In this document: positions 1 through 9,389 of the stretch, piece after piece
Position numbering within the stretch: position 1 is the first letter of the stretch
How the letters are laid out: the number at the start of each line of letters is the position of its first letter
Source of the DNA: Oscillospiraceae bacterium
GTDB taxonomy: Bacteria > Bacillota > Clostridia > Oscillospirales > Ruminococcaceae
DNA: 59,281 nt
Direction of reading: 5' to 3'
Assembly (NCBI GenBank): GCA_022791945.1
Contig: JAAVZY010000042.1
Coordinates: forward strand, 1 to 59,281
The notes under the pieces: model-generated
Told to the model about the DNA's origin: nothing
The model's input: only the letters and a program-made list of their open reading frames with translations
Databases searched by the model: none
Made by a program: the position numbers and the translations under genes

Positions 1-137
1 TAACGGGAATCCAAGGGGAATCCCTTCCCGATGCGCCGCCAGCGGCGCATCTCAGAATTCGGCGAAGCCGAATTCCTAAGTGCGTTGTGAAACAACGCAC
101 TGCGGAGACTCGAGGGCAGAGCCCTCGAGGTCTTTCC
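1..137. repeat. Palindrome-mosaic intergenic element, copy R1 (partial; modules C-D-E-A)
   Basis: C GATGCGCCGC-ca-GCGGCGCATC 30-51; D GAATTCGGC-gaa-GCCGAATTC 55-75; E GTGCGTTGT-gaa-ACAACGCAC 80-100; A CTCGAGGGC-aga-GCCCTCGAG 109-129. Confidence 0.9.
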
Positions 138-358
138 CTTCGGCAGCGCAGAGATTCTGAGCGGGCTGCAAGGGGGGCGGCCTGTTGTGCTGGTATTTGT
201 TTGATTGTTTACAAATTTTGCTTGATTGTTCCGGGAAAATGGATATAATAGGAATATAGAGAATTGGAGTCTCTGTCACTCTGTCTTTATATATTGGAAT
301 TTGCGCTTGTGCTTTCCTGCCGGAACGCCAGAATTTCGCAACGGAAGGGTGAGGCAGC

Positions 359-1534
359 TTGTCAAAAGAGAGGAAAGTGATCCGCACCAAGCGGCTCTAT
401 AAAAAAGAACACCATACCAAGTGGATTGGAAAAGCGCTGTTTATACTGCTCCTGGCGGCGCTGGTCGGGCTCGGCTATCTGGTCAGCCGGGAATGGAGCG
501 AGTATTTTCGCCTCGGCCGGGAGGAATCCTCTCTTCCGGAAGAGAGCAGCGCCCCCTCCCTCCCGGAGGTGAGCGAGCCCGCCCCGGTTTCTTCTGAGCC
601 GGTTTCCTCACAGCCGCCGGCGCTCCCTGTCCTCCAGTATCAGGGGGCGGTCATGCCCGTTGGGGAGATGTGGCGGACCGGCGATTCCCTTGCCGCCTAC
701 TTCCAGTCCCTGCGGGAGGCCGGATACAACGCGGTCTGCATCGACCTGAAAACTGAGGACGGCCGGGTTCTCTACGATACCGCCATCGAGGATGCGCACC
801 TCTGGGGAGCGGTCACGGAATCCCCAGCGGATGTGGACGCGCTCGTTAAAGCCGCGAAGGAGGCCGGGCTGGCACCCATCGCCCGGATCAGCGCCCTGCG
901 GGATCCCAAGGCGCCCCATGTGGATCGGGAAAATTCCTTTGGCTTCAACAACAGCGTTGAATATAACTGGCTGGACGATTCCCCCGCCAACGGGGGGAAG
1001 GCTTGGCTCAATCCCTATATGCCCAAGGCCCGGGCTTATGTTTCCGCCTTCTGTTCCGAGGCTGGCGGAAAGGGCTTTGAGGCTATCCTGCTCACCAATG
1101 TGAATTTCCCCACCAAAAATACCACCCAGCAGATGGGCACCCTGACCACCAGCACCCTTTCCCGTGAGGAGATTCTCACCCAGCTGGTGGAGGAGTGCCA
1201 GACCGCTGCCGGAGCGGTTCCGGTGCGCAGCTGCTACAACGCCGCCTGGGCCTACAGCTGGGATACCTGCGATACGCCCTACCGCTACGGCGGCGGGGAG
1301 AACAAGCGGGCTCCTTTGCTGAATCTGGATGCTATTGCGGCCAACCGGGCGGAGATCTGCGCCCGGCTGGGCTTCGCCGCCGAGTCCGGCAGCGTCCCGG
1401 CGGAGCTGGGGATGGACGCCATCCTCTCCGCCATGCTGAACCCGGACGATGCCCCGGTGATCCGTCAGGTGGATCTGCCCATTGTCCAGCCGGTATTGGA
1501 GGCAAAGGGCATTCAAAGCTATCTGGTCTATTGA
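359..1534 (+). CDS. Membrane-anchored putative glycoside hydrolase (DUF4015-like)
   Basis: TTG start with upstream purine-rich RBS; N-terminal TM segment, then YNAVCIDLKTEDGRVLYDT-type TIM-barrel start. Confidence 0.6.
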   Translation: MSKERKVIRTKRLYKKEHHTKWIGKALFILLLAALVGLGYLVSREWSEYFRLGREESSLPEESSAPSLPEVSEPAPVSSEPVSSQPPALPVLQYQGAVMPVGEMWRTGDSLAAYFQSLREAGYNAVCIDLKTEDGRVLYDTAIEDAHLWGAVTESPADVDALVKAAKEAGLAPIARISALRDPKAPHVDRENSFGFNNSVEYNWLDDSPANGGKAWLNPYMPKARAYVSAFCSEAGGKGFEAILLTNVNFPTKNTTQQMGTLTTSTLSREEILTQLVEECQTAAGAVPVRSCYNAAWAYSWDTCDTPYRYGGGENKRAPLLNLDAIAANRAEICARLGFAAESGSVPAELGMDAILSAMLNPDDAPVIRQVDLPIVQPVLEAKGIQSYLVY

Positions 1535-1561
1535 GCCAAGCAGTACAGGAGGTTCTTTGAT

Positions 1562-3028
1562 ATGGAAGCAGTTAAGGAATATCTGAAAAGGGTGGAGGAG
1601 GTCATTGCCCAGGGCCCCTTCCGGGATACCTGGGAGTCCCTGAGCGCCCACCGGACGCCCCGGTGGTATGAGGACGGAAAATTCGGCATTTTCATTCATT
1701 GGGGCCCCTACAGCGTGCCGGCCTTCGGGAGCGAATGGTACTCCCGGCTGATGTATGAGGAGGGGGACAGGTGCTTTGAGCATCATCTGAAAACCTACGG
1801 CCCTCACAAGCAGTTCGGCTACAAGGATTTTATCCCTTTGTTCCGGGCGGAGCGGTTTGACCCCGTCCAGTGGGCGGAGCTGTTCCGGGAGGCAGGAGCC
1901 CGGTTCGTCATGCCGGTGGCGGAGCATCACGATGGTTTTCAGATGTATGACAGCAATCTTTCAGAATGGTGCGCGTCCAAAATGGGGCCCAGGCGGGATA
2001 TTGCCGGGGAGCTGAAAGTTGAGCTGGAGAAGCGGGATATCACCTACACGGCCTCCTCCCACCGGATTGAGCATTACTGGTTCATGAGCGGAGGAAAGCG
2101 CTTTGAAAGCGACATTCCCCAGGAGGTTCCCTACGGGGATCTCTACTGGCCCGCGGTTCCCGCGCCGAATCCGGATCACAGCGTCACCGACGGGGTGGAG
2201 ATTCCTGCCGAATATATGGAGGACTGGCTGGCCCGCACCTGTGAGCTGGTGGACAAATATCAGCCAAAGATGGTTTATTTTGACTGGTGGATTCAGATCG
2301 AGTGCATGAAGCCCTATCTCCGGAAATTCGCCGCTTATTATTATAACCGGGCGGCTGAGTGGGGGCGGGAGGTCACCATCAATTATAAGAATGACGCCTT
2401 CCAGTACGGCACGGCCACCCGGGACGTCGAGCGGGGCCAGCTGGCGGATGTGTCACCGGATTTCTGGCAGTGCGACACCTCCGTGGCCAAAAACTCCTGG
2501 GGCTATACGGAGGGCAATGACTATAAGGAGCCGGAGGAAATCATTGCGGATCTGATTGACGTAGTCAGCAAAAACGGAGCGCTGCTTCTGAACATAGGCC
2601 CCAAGGCCGACGGCACCATCCCGGAGGAGGATCGGCATATCCTTCAGGAGATCGGGAAATGGCTTTCGGTGAATGGGGAAGGGATCTACGGGACCCGGCA
2701 CTGGAAGAAATATGGGGAGGGCCCGACGGTTACGCCCGAGGGGCATTTCACGGACACTCTGCGGAAGTCCTTCACCAGCGAGGATTTCCGTTTTACCTGG
2801 AAGCCGGGAGCGCTGTATGTGTTTGTGATGAAGTGGCCGGAGGACGGCGTGCTGCGGATCCGGACTCTGGGCAGGGACGCTCACAGCTTCAACGGGATCA
2901 TCCGGAAGGCGGAGCTGCTGGGCTTCGATACCCCCGTGGAGACAGTTCTGTGCGGCGGGCATCTGACCGCCATTGCACAGGGCGTAAAAAGCGCCGCTCC
3001 TGTCTGCCTCAAACTGACAGTGGATTAA
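1562..3028 (+). CDS. Alpha-L-fucosidase (GH29)
   Basis: WYEDGKFGIFIHWGPYSVPAFGSEWYSR and AEHHDGFQMYDS motifs typical of GH29. Confidence 0.92.
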   Translation: MEAVKEYLKRVEEVIAQGPFRDTWESLSAHRTPRWYEDGKFGIFIHWGPYSVPAFGSEWYSRLMYEEGDRCFEHHLKTYGPHKQFGYKDFIPLFRAERFDPVQWAELFREAGARFVMPVAEHHDGFQMYDSNLSEWCASKMGPRRDIAGELKVELEKRDITYTASSHRIEHYWFMSGGKRFESDIPQEVPYGDLYWPAVPAPNPDHSVTDGVEIPAEYMEDWLARTCELVDKYQPKMVYFDWWIQIECMKPYLRKFAAYYYNRAAEWGREVTINYKNDAFQYGTATRDVERGQLADVSPDFWQCDTSVAKNSWGYTEGNDYKEPEEIIADLIDVVSKNGALLLNIGPKADGTIPEEDRHILQEIGKWLSVNGEGIYGTRHWKKYGEGPTVTPEGHFTDTLRKSFTSEDFRFTWKPGALYVFVMKWPEDGVLRIRTLGRDAHSFNGIIRKAELLGFDTPVETVLCGGHLTAIAQGVKSAAPVCLKLTVD

Positions 3029-3426
3029 AGGGCAAGGCCGCGAGAGCTCTGCTCTCGCGCTCTCGCCAAGGGGAAGGGATTCCTCTTGGATTCCCGTCTT
3101 TGGGGGGTATGGGGAAGCAGAGCTTCAGCCCTTGCCTCGCTGCTGCTCCCTTCGTGGCCGATCGCCCGCCTGCCCATTTTTTCATAAAGAAAAAATTCAA
3201 CCCAGCAGGCGGCGCAGGAACCATCCCCGCACGCAGGAAGGAGCTTTTTTCTTTACGAAAAAAGCGTCCTGCGGGAATGAGACTGACTGTGTGGCAGAAA
3301 GCTAGAAGTCTGTACAGACTCAACCCACCCCTTTTTCGCCCCTAAAAAGCCCTTAAAATAATGGGATTCCAAAGGGACGCGTCCCTTTGGCAGGAGTTTG
3401 AGGGCAGCGCCCTCAAGGTCTTGCCG
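3029..3426 (+). repeat. Palindrome-mosaic element R2 (core in + orientation)
   Basis: CGATCGCCCGCCTGCCCATTTTTTCATAAAGAAAAAATTC ... GCTTTTTTCTTTACGAAAAAAGCG ... AGTCTGTACAGACT, bounded by A/B-type hairpins; begins 1 nt after the GH29 stop. Confidence 0.92.
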
Positions 3427-3475
3427 CAGAGAGCTGCAATAGACGAACTATACTATTCATTAAGGAGAGATTGGC

Positions 3476-5191
3476 ATGATGGAAATGGACCTGTACAGAA
3501 TCTGGCGGAAAACGGAGCTGGATGATCCAGATCTGGCTGCGGAGCTTGCCGCCATTGACGGGGATACCGATGAAATCCAGGATCGCTTCTACCGGGATCT
3601 GGAGTTTGGTACCGGCGGCCTCCGGGGCGTTATCGGAGCGGGCACCAACCGGATGAACGTCTACACCGTCCGCAAGGCTACCCAGGGACTGGCCGACTAC
3701 CTCAACGAAGAAGGCGGCGGCAGTGTGGCCATCAGCTACGACTCCCGTATCAAGTCCGACGTGTTCGCCCGGGAGACTGCCTGCGTGCTGGCCGCAAACG
3801 GCATCAAGGCCTATCTCTACGATCACCTGATGCCCACTCCGGCTCTGTCCTTTGCGGTTCGCGAGCTCCGCTGCAGCGCCGGCGTAATGGTCACCGCCTC
3901 CCACAATCCCGCCAAATACAACGGCTACAAGGCATACGGCCCCGACGGCTGCCAGCTCACCCTGGACGCCGCGAACCGGGTGCTCTCCCTGATTGAAAAG
4001 GTGGACATTTTCCAGGGCGTGAAGCGCATGGACTTTGACGCGGCCCTTTCCGAGGGCTCCATTGAATACATCAGGCCTGAGGTGGAGGCGCGTTTTCTGG
4101 AGAACGTCCGGGCTCAATCTCTGGACCAGGAAGCCTGCGCCAAGGCTGACCTGAAGGTTGTGTACACCCCGCTTAACGGCACCGGCAACCTGCCCGTCCG
4201 GAAAATTCTGGATATGTCCGGGGTGAAGAACGTCACCATTGTTCCCGAGCAGGAGAAGCCCGACGGAACCTTCCGCACCTGCCCCTTCCCCAATCCGGAG
4301 ATCCCGGAGGCCCTGGCCCTGGGCCTGGAGCTCTGCGGCAAGGAGCATCCTGATCTGCTGCTGGCTACGGATCCGGACTGCGACCGGGTCGGCATCGCCG
4401 TGCCGGATCCCCAGGGGAACTATGTGCTCATCACCGGCAACGAGGTGGGCGCTCTGCTGATGGAGTACATCTGCAAACAGCGCGTCGCCGCGGGAACCAT
4501 GCCGAAAAATCCCATTGCCGTTAAGACCATTGTCACCACCGAGCTGGCGGCCAAAATCGCCGAAAGCTACGGCGTGCAGGTGATTAACGTGCTCACCGGC
4601 TTCAAGTTCATCGGCGAGCAGATTCTGTATCTTGAGCAGAAGGGCGAGGAGGATCGGTACATCTTCGGCTTTGAGGAGAGCTACGGCTATCTGGCGGGCA
4701 CCTATGTGCGGGATAAGGACGCGGTGGTGGCCTCCATGCTGATTTGCGAGATGGCGGCTCACTATAAGCTGGAGGGCGTGACCATCCTGGAGGCCCTGAA
4801 CCGGATCTACGCCCAGTACGGCATTTATGTCCATCAGCAGCAGAGCTTTACCTGCGAGGGCGCTTCGGGTATGGAGCATATGAAAGAGATCATGAACGGC
4901 CTGCGGAGCAACCCGCCCAAGACCCTGGGCGGCGCAGAGGTTATGGTGTTCAGCGATTATCTGGCCCAGAAGTCCGTGAACTGCGCCACCAATCAGGTGA
5001 CTGCCATCGAGCTGCCTCAGTCCGACGTGGTAGCCTTCGAGCTGTCTGACGGTGGAAGCGTCGTCCTCCGTCCCTCCGGCACCGAGCCGAAGATCAAGGC
5101 TTACTATACCGGCACCGGCAAAACCCGTGAGGAAGTCCTCTCCGGTTTGGAGATTCTGAAAGCCGATTTCCAGAAAACCATTGGCTTCTGA
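3476..5191 (+). CDS. Phosphoglucomutase/phosphomannomutase (phospho-sugar mutase)
   Basis: FGTGGLRGVIGAGTNRMN, TASHNPAKYNGYK, DPDCDRVG motifs. Confidence 0.93.
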   Translation: MMEMDLYRIWRKTELDDPDLAAELAAIDGDTDEIQDRFYRDLEFGTGGLRGVIGAGTNRMNVYTVRKATQGLADYLNEEGGGSVAISYDSRIKSDVFARETACVLAANGIKAYLYDHLMPTPALSFAVRELRCSAGVMVTASHNPAKYNGYKAYGPDGCQLTLDAANRVLSLIEKVDIFQGVKRMDFDAALSEGSIEYIRPEVEARFLENVRAQSLDQEACAKADLKVVYTPLNGTGNLPVRKILDMSGVKNVTIVPEQEKPDGTFRTCPFPNPEIPEALALGLELCGKEHPDLLLATDPDCDRVGIAVPDPQGNYVLITGNEVGALLMEYICKQRVAAGTMPKNPIAVKTIVTTELAAKIAESYGVQVINVLTGFKFIGEQILYLEQKGEEDRYIFGFEESYGYLAGTYVRDKDAVVASMLICEMAAHYKLEGVTILEALNRIYAQYGIYVHQQQSFTCEGASGMEHMKEIMNGLRSNPPKTLGGAEVMVFSDYLAQKSVNCATNQVTAIELPQSDVVAFELSDGGSVVLRPSGTEPKIKAYYTGTGKTREEVLSGLEILKADFQKTIGF

Positions 5192-5231
5192 GGCAGTGAG
5201 CTGAGCGGGGAAGGAAAAATTATCAGAAAAT

Positions 5232-5270
5232 ATGCGGGGCGCTCTCATTTGAGACTGCCCCGCATGTTTT
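5232..5270. terminator. Rho-independent terminator
   Basis: ATGCGGGGC ... GCCCCGCAT followed by TTTT. Confidence 0.7.
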
Positions 5271-5326
5271 CTGACAGGGAGTACACCGCCCTGACGATAT
5301 CAAAATGAAATGAAGGAGACAAACCT

Positions 5327-6004
5327 ATGCAGGCAGTCATAGAAACACTGTTTGACGCAGCCTATCTGATTACGGTCATTGCCGTTGGCGTCCTGATGAT
5401 TCGGAAAAGCGGAGGGGAGCGCCAATTCCGGCTCTTCGGCTGTATGGCGGTGGTGCTGGGAGCAGGTGATGCGTTCCATTTGGTGCCCCGTGCGCTGGCC
5501 CTGTGTACCACCGGGCTGGAGAACTATACCATTCCCCTGGGACTGGGCAAGTGGATCACCTCTGTCACAATGACGGTTTTCTATGTGCTTTTGTACTATG
5601 TCTGGCGGCAGAGATACCGTATTACCGGCCGAAAGGAGCTTACCGCCGGGGTTTACATTCTGTCCGGCCTGCGGGTTCTTTTGTGCATGATGCCGCAGAA
5701 TCGGTGGCTCCAGGCTGACGCGCCCCTCTCCTGGGGCATTTACCGCAACATCCCCTTCGCGCTGCTGGGGCTGCTGGTGATTGTGCTGTTCTATTGCAGC
5801 ACAAAAGCCTATGGGGATCGGGCCTTCCGCTGGATGTGGCTGACCATCGTCCTGAGCTTTGGCTTTTATATTCCGGTGGTGCTGTGGGCGGATGTGTTTC
5901 CCCTGATCGGGATGCTGATGATCCCCAAGACCTGCGCTTATGTATGGACCGTGCTGATTGGATACTTGGCCATGAAAAAGGAACTTGACCAAGGGAGGAA
6001 CTAA
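5327..6004 (+). CDS. Multi-pass membrane protein of unknown function
   Basis: Seven hydrophobic segments; RBS AAGGAG upstream of ATG. Confidence 0.7.
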   Translation: MQAVIETLFDAAYLITVIAVGVLMIRKSGGERQFRLFGCMAVVLGAGDAFHLVPRALALCTTGLENYTIPLGLGKWITSVTMTVFYVLLYYVWRQRYRITGRKELTAGVYILSGLRVLLCMMPQNRWLQADAPLSWGIYRNIPFALLGLLVIVLFYCSTKAYGDRAFRWMWLTIVLSFGFYIPVVLWADVFPLIGMLMIPKTCAYVWTVLIGYLAMKKELDQGRN

Positions 6005-6005
6005 T

Positions 6006-6428
6006 ATGAAACGCTATATCAATACCGCGCTGCTGTATGCTGTTCTCGCCATGGCGGGCGGCGTATTTTACCGGGAGTTCACCAAGTTCAGCGGCTTCAC
6101 CGCGCAGACCGCGCTTTCCGTGGTACATACCCACTACTTCCTGCTGGGAATGGTGTTTTTCCTGCTGCTTCTTTTGCTGGAGAAAAATTTCTCCTTTACC
6201 GGGGCAAAAACCGGACGAATACTGGCCGTCTATCATGCCGGTCTGAATCTGACGGGCGCAATGCTTGTGGCGCGGGGCGTTCTTCAGGTGCTGGAAACCC
6301 CTCTGAGCGCTCCAATAAGCGCGGCAATCTCCGGCACTGCGGGAATTGGACATACGTTGCTGGGGATCAGCCTGGTGCTTCTGCTGGCGCAGATCAGGCG
6401 CAGCGTCACAGCGCCGCAGAGCCGGTAG
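6006..6428 (+). CDS. DUF2871-like membrane protein
   Basis: MKRYINTALLYAVLAMAGGVFYREFTKFSGFTAQTALSVVHTHYFLLGM; ATG 6006 chosen over upstream TTG, RBS GGGAGG. Confidence 0.7.
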   Translation: MKRYINTALLYAVLAMAGGVFYREFTKFSGFTAQTALSVVHTHYFLLGMVFFLLLLLLEKNFSFTGAKTGRILAVYHAGLNLTGAMLVARGVLQVLETPLSAPISAAISGTAGIGHTLLGISLVLLLAQIRRSVTAPQSR

Positions 6429-6717
6429 GCGCATTTTGTCCAAATGCAAAATGCAGCCGGAAATCGGCAATATACCCGCAGTATCCCGGCCTTTCGTGGG
6501 GCTTTCCCCTGTTTTCAACAGTATCTTCAACGACGCCTGGAGGAAGGAATGCCCCATAAAATCAAGGTTTTTAACATTTTCAACTGAGTTTTCAACAAGA
6601 AATGCCCTCTCTGGGGAATATCCTTCCACAGACTTGGGGAAAATTCGCTGTCCGGCACTACAGCTTGTATATTCTCTTTTCCTCCTGTCCAGACTGAATA
6701 GGAAGGGAGGCGGCTCC

Positions 6718-6981
6718 ATGATCAAGGGCGTCAGCAAGCAAATCGTGGAAATCAACTATACCCAGGACGATTATGTGGAAAAGGCCATTCTCATCATCAA
6801 TCCCCAGAAAAGCAAGCTCTCCAGGGAGCTGCTGACCCAGAAGGCCGGAGATTATATGGAAACCCTCCTGCCGGACGTCCAGCCCCACAGAAAGAGATTC
6901 CGCCTCCTTGCAGCGGCAGCAATCTGCGGCCTTCTCCTCATTCTTGCAGCCGCTGTACTCACAGCGGCACTGCTGATTTAG
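6718..6981 (+). CDS. Small (87 aa) single-TM protein
   Basis: ATG 6718 after GGAAGGGAGG RBS; C-terminal hydrophobic helix. Confidence 0.6.
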   Translation: MIKGVSKQIVEINYTQDDYVEKAILIINPQKSKLSRELLTQKAGDYMETLLPDVQPHRKRFRLLAAAAICGLLLILAAAVLTAALLI

Positions 6982-7001
6982 AGGCTGTATTTGCTAAGAG
7001 G

Positions 7002-7467
7002 GGAAGACCTCGAGGGCGCTGCCCAAGGGTCAAGGCCGCAGGCCTTGACCCTGCGAGCCTCCTGCCAAGGGGACGGGTCCCCTTGGATTCCCATCTTTTT
7101 GAGGTTATGGGGGCAGGATTTCGGTTCCTGCCTCGCTGATACTTTCCACAGGGACGATCGCCCGCCTACCCATTTTTTCGTAAAGAAAAAATTCATCCCT
7201 ACAGGCGACGCAGAAAGTCCCGAGCGTGTTGTGCTGCGCACATACTCTCTGCGGCACAGGAAGTATCCTGCACGCAGGAGAAAGCTTTTTTCTTTACGAA
7301 AAAAGCGTACTGCGGGAATCAGACTGCTTGTGTGGCAGAAAGCCGGAAGTCTGTACAGACCTGACCCCCACCCCTTTTCCGCCCTTAAAAAGCCATTAAA
7401 AAAGATGGGATTCCAAAGGGACGCGTCCCTTTGGCAGGAGCGCGAGGGCAGAGCCCTCGCGGCCTTC
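7002..7467 (+). repeat. Palindrome-mosaic element R3 (core +, with module F)
   Basis: Full core plus AGGGTCAAGGCC-gca-GGCCTTGACCCT (7026-7052). Confidence 0.92.
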
Positions 7468-7489
7468 CCGCTGTGAGTACAGGGCACAC

Positions 7490-7663
7490 TCACACAGCCG
7501 GGCGCTTGGGGGCTGAGCGGCTGCGGGGGAGCAAACAGATTACATTCTGACGGGGAGCAGCCTTTCGGCGGGCTCTCTTTTTCCATTTCTCGATTCCCCA
7601 TTCTACAGGGAGGCTGACAGCCAGTACCAGCATCATGATCCCAATCAACAGCTGCTCGTCCAT
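7490..7663 (-). CDS. 57-aa single-TM peptide, probable SOS-induced small membrane protein
   Basis: MDEQLLIGIMMLVLAVSLPVEWGIEKWKKRARRKA...; RBS AAAGGA; promoter with two LexA-like boxes. Confidence 0.5.
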   Translation of the reverse strand: MDEQLLIGIMMLVLAVSLPVEWGIEKWKKRARRKAAPRQNVICLLPRSRSAPKRPAV

Positions 7664-7707
7664 TGTCTTCCGTCCTTTCCCAAGAGAATAATTAAAACGC
7701 ACGTTCG

Positions 7708-7766
7708 GAACGAATGTTTAACTGTATTATAGAACGGATGTTTAGAAAATGCAACCCCTTTTTCAA
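7708..7766 (-). promoter_or_regulatory. SigA promoter overlapped by two LexA/SOS-like boxes
   Basis: Reverse strand TTGCAT-17-TATAAT; GAAC-GGAT-GTTT (7732-7743) in the spacer and GAAC-GAAT-GTTT (7708-7719) just downstream of -10. Confidence 0.6.
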
Positions 7767-7924
7767 AATTTTTTTCAATTTTCTTTGAAAGGGGCTTTTG
7801 ACGGCTTCCGATGGGGGATATTTTTTCTTGATCTGATGTTCCGTCTATGGTATACTTTTTCCGAAATAAAATACGCGTCCTGAAGCCGCAAGGGCTCCAG
7901 GATTAAAAGAAGAGGGGACTGCAA

Positions 7925-8830
7925 ATGGCAAATACAATCAATGCCTGCATTGTGGGCTGGGGCAACGTGGGCAAAGCCGTGCTGGAGGCGCTTCGTGCCT
8001 CTGAGGATTTCCGCTTGTGCGGATTGATCCGGCGGAGCGTGCCGGATCAGCTCCCGCCGGAGCTGTCCGGCGTGGAGGTGGCGTCGGAAGTAAGCCGGCT
8101 TTCTCAGCGGCCGGACGTGGCAATCCTCTGCACGCCCTCCCGGAGCGTGCCGGAGGTGGCTCCCTTGTATCTTTCCCAGGGAATCAACACCGTGGACAGC
8201 TACGATATCCACACCACTATCTACGAGGTCCGGCAGAAGCTGGAGCAGGCCGCCAAAGCGGGAAATGCCGCGGCCATCCTCTCCGCCGGATGGGATCCGG
8301 GCTCGGATTCCGTCGTCCGGGCCTTGATGCAGTCCTGCGCCCCGGAGGGAATCACCTATACCAATTTCGGACCAGGCATGAGCATGGGGCACACGGTAGC
8401 GGTTAAGGCAGTGGAGGGGGTGCGCGCGGCTCTCTCCATGACCATCCCCCTGGGGACGGGAATCCACCGCCGGATGGTTTATGTGGAGCTGGAGCCGGGC
8501 GCTGACTATCAGGAGGTAGCCGGCCGCATTAAGGCGGATCCCTACTTTGTCCATGACGAAACCCATGTAATCGCCGTTGAGGACGTGAACGCCCTGATTG
8601 ATATGGGCCATGGGGTTGAAATGACCCGGAAGGGCGTGTCCGGCGCCGCCCATAACCAGCGGCTCAGCTTCTTTATGAGCATTAACAATCCGGCGCTGAC
8701 TGCCCAAAACCTGGTGAACGCGGCCCGTGCTTCCATGAAACAGGCACCCGGCGCGTACACGATGATTGAAATCCCTGTCATCGACCTTCTTCCCGGTGAT
8801 CGCGAGACACTCATCCGCCAGCTGGTGTAG
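7925..8830 (+). CDS. ddh: meso-diaminopimelate dehydrogenase
   Basis: GWGNVGKAV, SYDIHTTI, AGWDPGSDSVVRALM, GPGMSMGHTVAVK motifs. Confidence 0.93.
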   Translation: MANTINACIVGWGNVGKAVLEALRASEDFRLCGLIRRSVPDQLPPELSGVEVASEVSRLSQRPDVAILCTPSRSVPEVAPLYLSQGINTVDSYDIHTTIYEVRQKLEQAAKAGNAAAILSAGWDPGSDSVVRALMQSCAPEGITYTNFGPGMSMGHTVAVKAVEGVRAALSMTIPLGTGIHRRMVYVELEPGADYQEVAGRIKADPYFVHDETHVIAVEDVNALIDMGHGVEMTRKGVSGAAHNQRLSFFMSINNPALTAQNLVNAARASMKQAPGAYTMIEIPVIDLLPGDRETLIRQLV

Positions 8831-8867
8831 CGCCCCCAATACGCCCATGGGAGCCCCTGCAGGATTG

Positions 8868-9091
8868 GTTGTTCTTACAGCATCGCAGCAGAGCAGAAGG
8901 CCCGAATTACCTATGACAACATTCTCCGCCTGGTGGATGATCCGGATATCCGGAATCCCATCAAGTTCCTGCGGGAACGGGAGATTGTCCACTTCCAGAG
9001 ATTCGGCGAGGGACTCCGGCTGGAGCAGGAGCAGCTGGACTCCCGGAACTTCTACGCCTTTAATCCTGAGTTCGACAGACGCTCCAAGTAA
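8868..9091 (+). pseudogene. C-terminal remnant of a CotJC / manganese-catalase-like spore coat protein
   Basis: Open frame SIAAEQKARITYDNILRLVDDPDIRNPIKFLREREIVHFQRFGEGLRLEQEQLDSRNFYAFNPEFDRRSK* without N-terminal two thirds or start codon. Confidence 0.7.
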
Positions 9092-9250
9092 ACCGCCAGG
9101 GGCACCATCACAAAATATTTTTGATTTTGTCATGGGCTTTTAACAAAACCGTAACACCATAAACGGGGACGGATGATATACTAAAACCATACTTTTAGTG
9201 CAAGCATAAAAGTATATTTTCACCCCTCCTCAATGAATACCTATTGAAAC

Positions 9251-9292
9251 GCGGAAAAGCCGGGACGCAGGTCCCGGCTTTTCCGTGTCTTT
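9251..9292 (+). terminator. Rho-independent terminator
   Basis: GGAAAAGCCGGGAC-gcag-GTCCCGGCTTTTCC then GTGTCTTTTT. Confidence 0.8.
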
Positions 9293-9389
9293 TTGGCAAA
9301 AGGATTGATTTCCCATCGGAGCTATAGTATAATGTCAGCGAATATAAGCGGCGGCCCCATGGACGCCTGCCGCGAAAGGACGGAACAGG

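Noticed and set aside
608-1930. Long minus-strand ORF opposite the DUF4015-like and GH29 genes
   Set aside because: Antisense shadow ORF of high-GC coding DNA; no recognisable family and no RBS logic. The same applies to 3413-5248, 7775-9133, 18568-19656, 20324-21610, 26632-28440, 28819-29865 and 49937-51022.
6508-6600. TTTTCAAC cluster as oriC
   Set aside because: No dnaA/dnaN/rpmH neighbourhood and no convincing TTATCCACA boxes; kept only as a low-interest repeat cluster.
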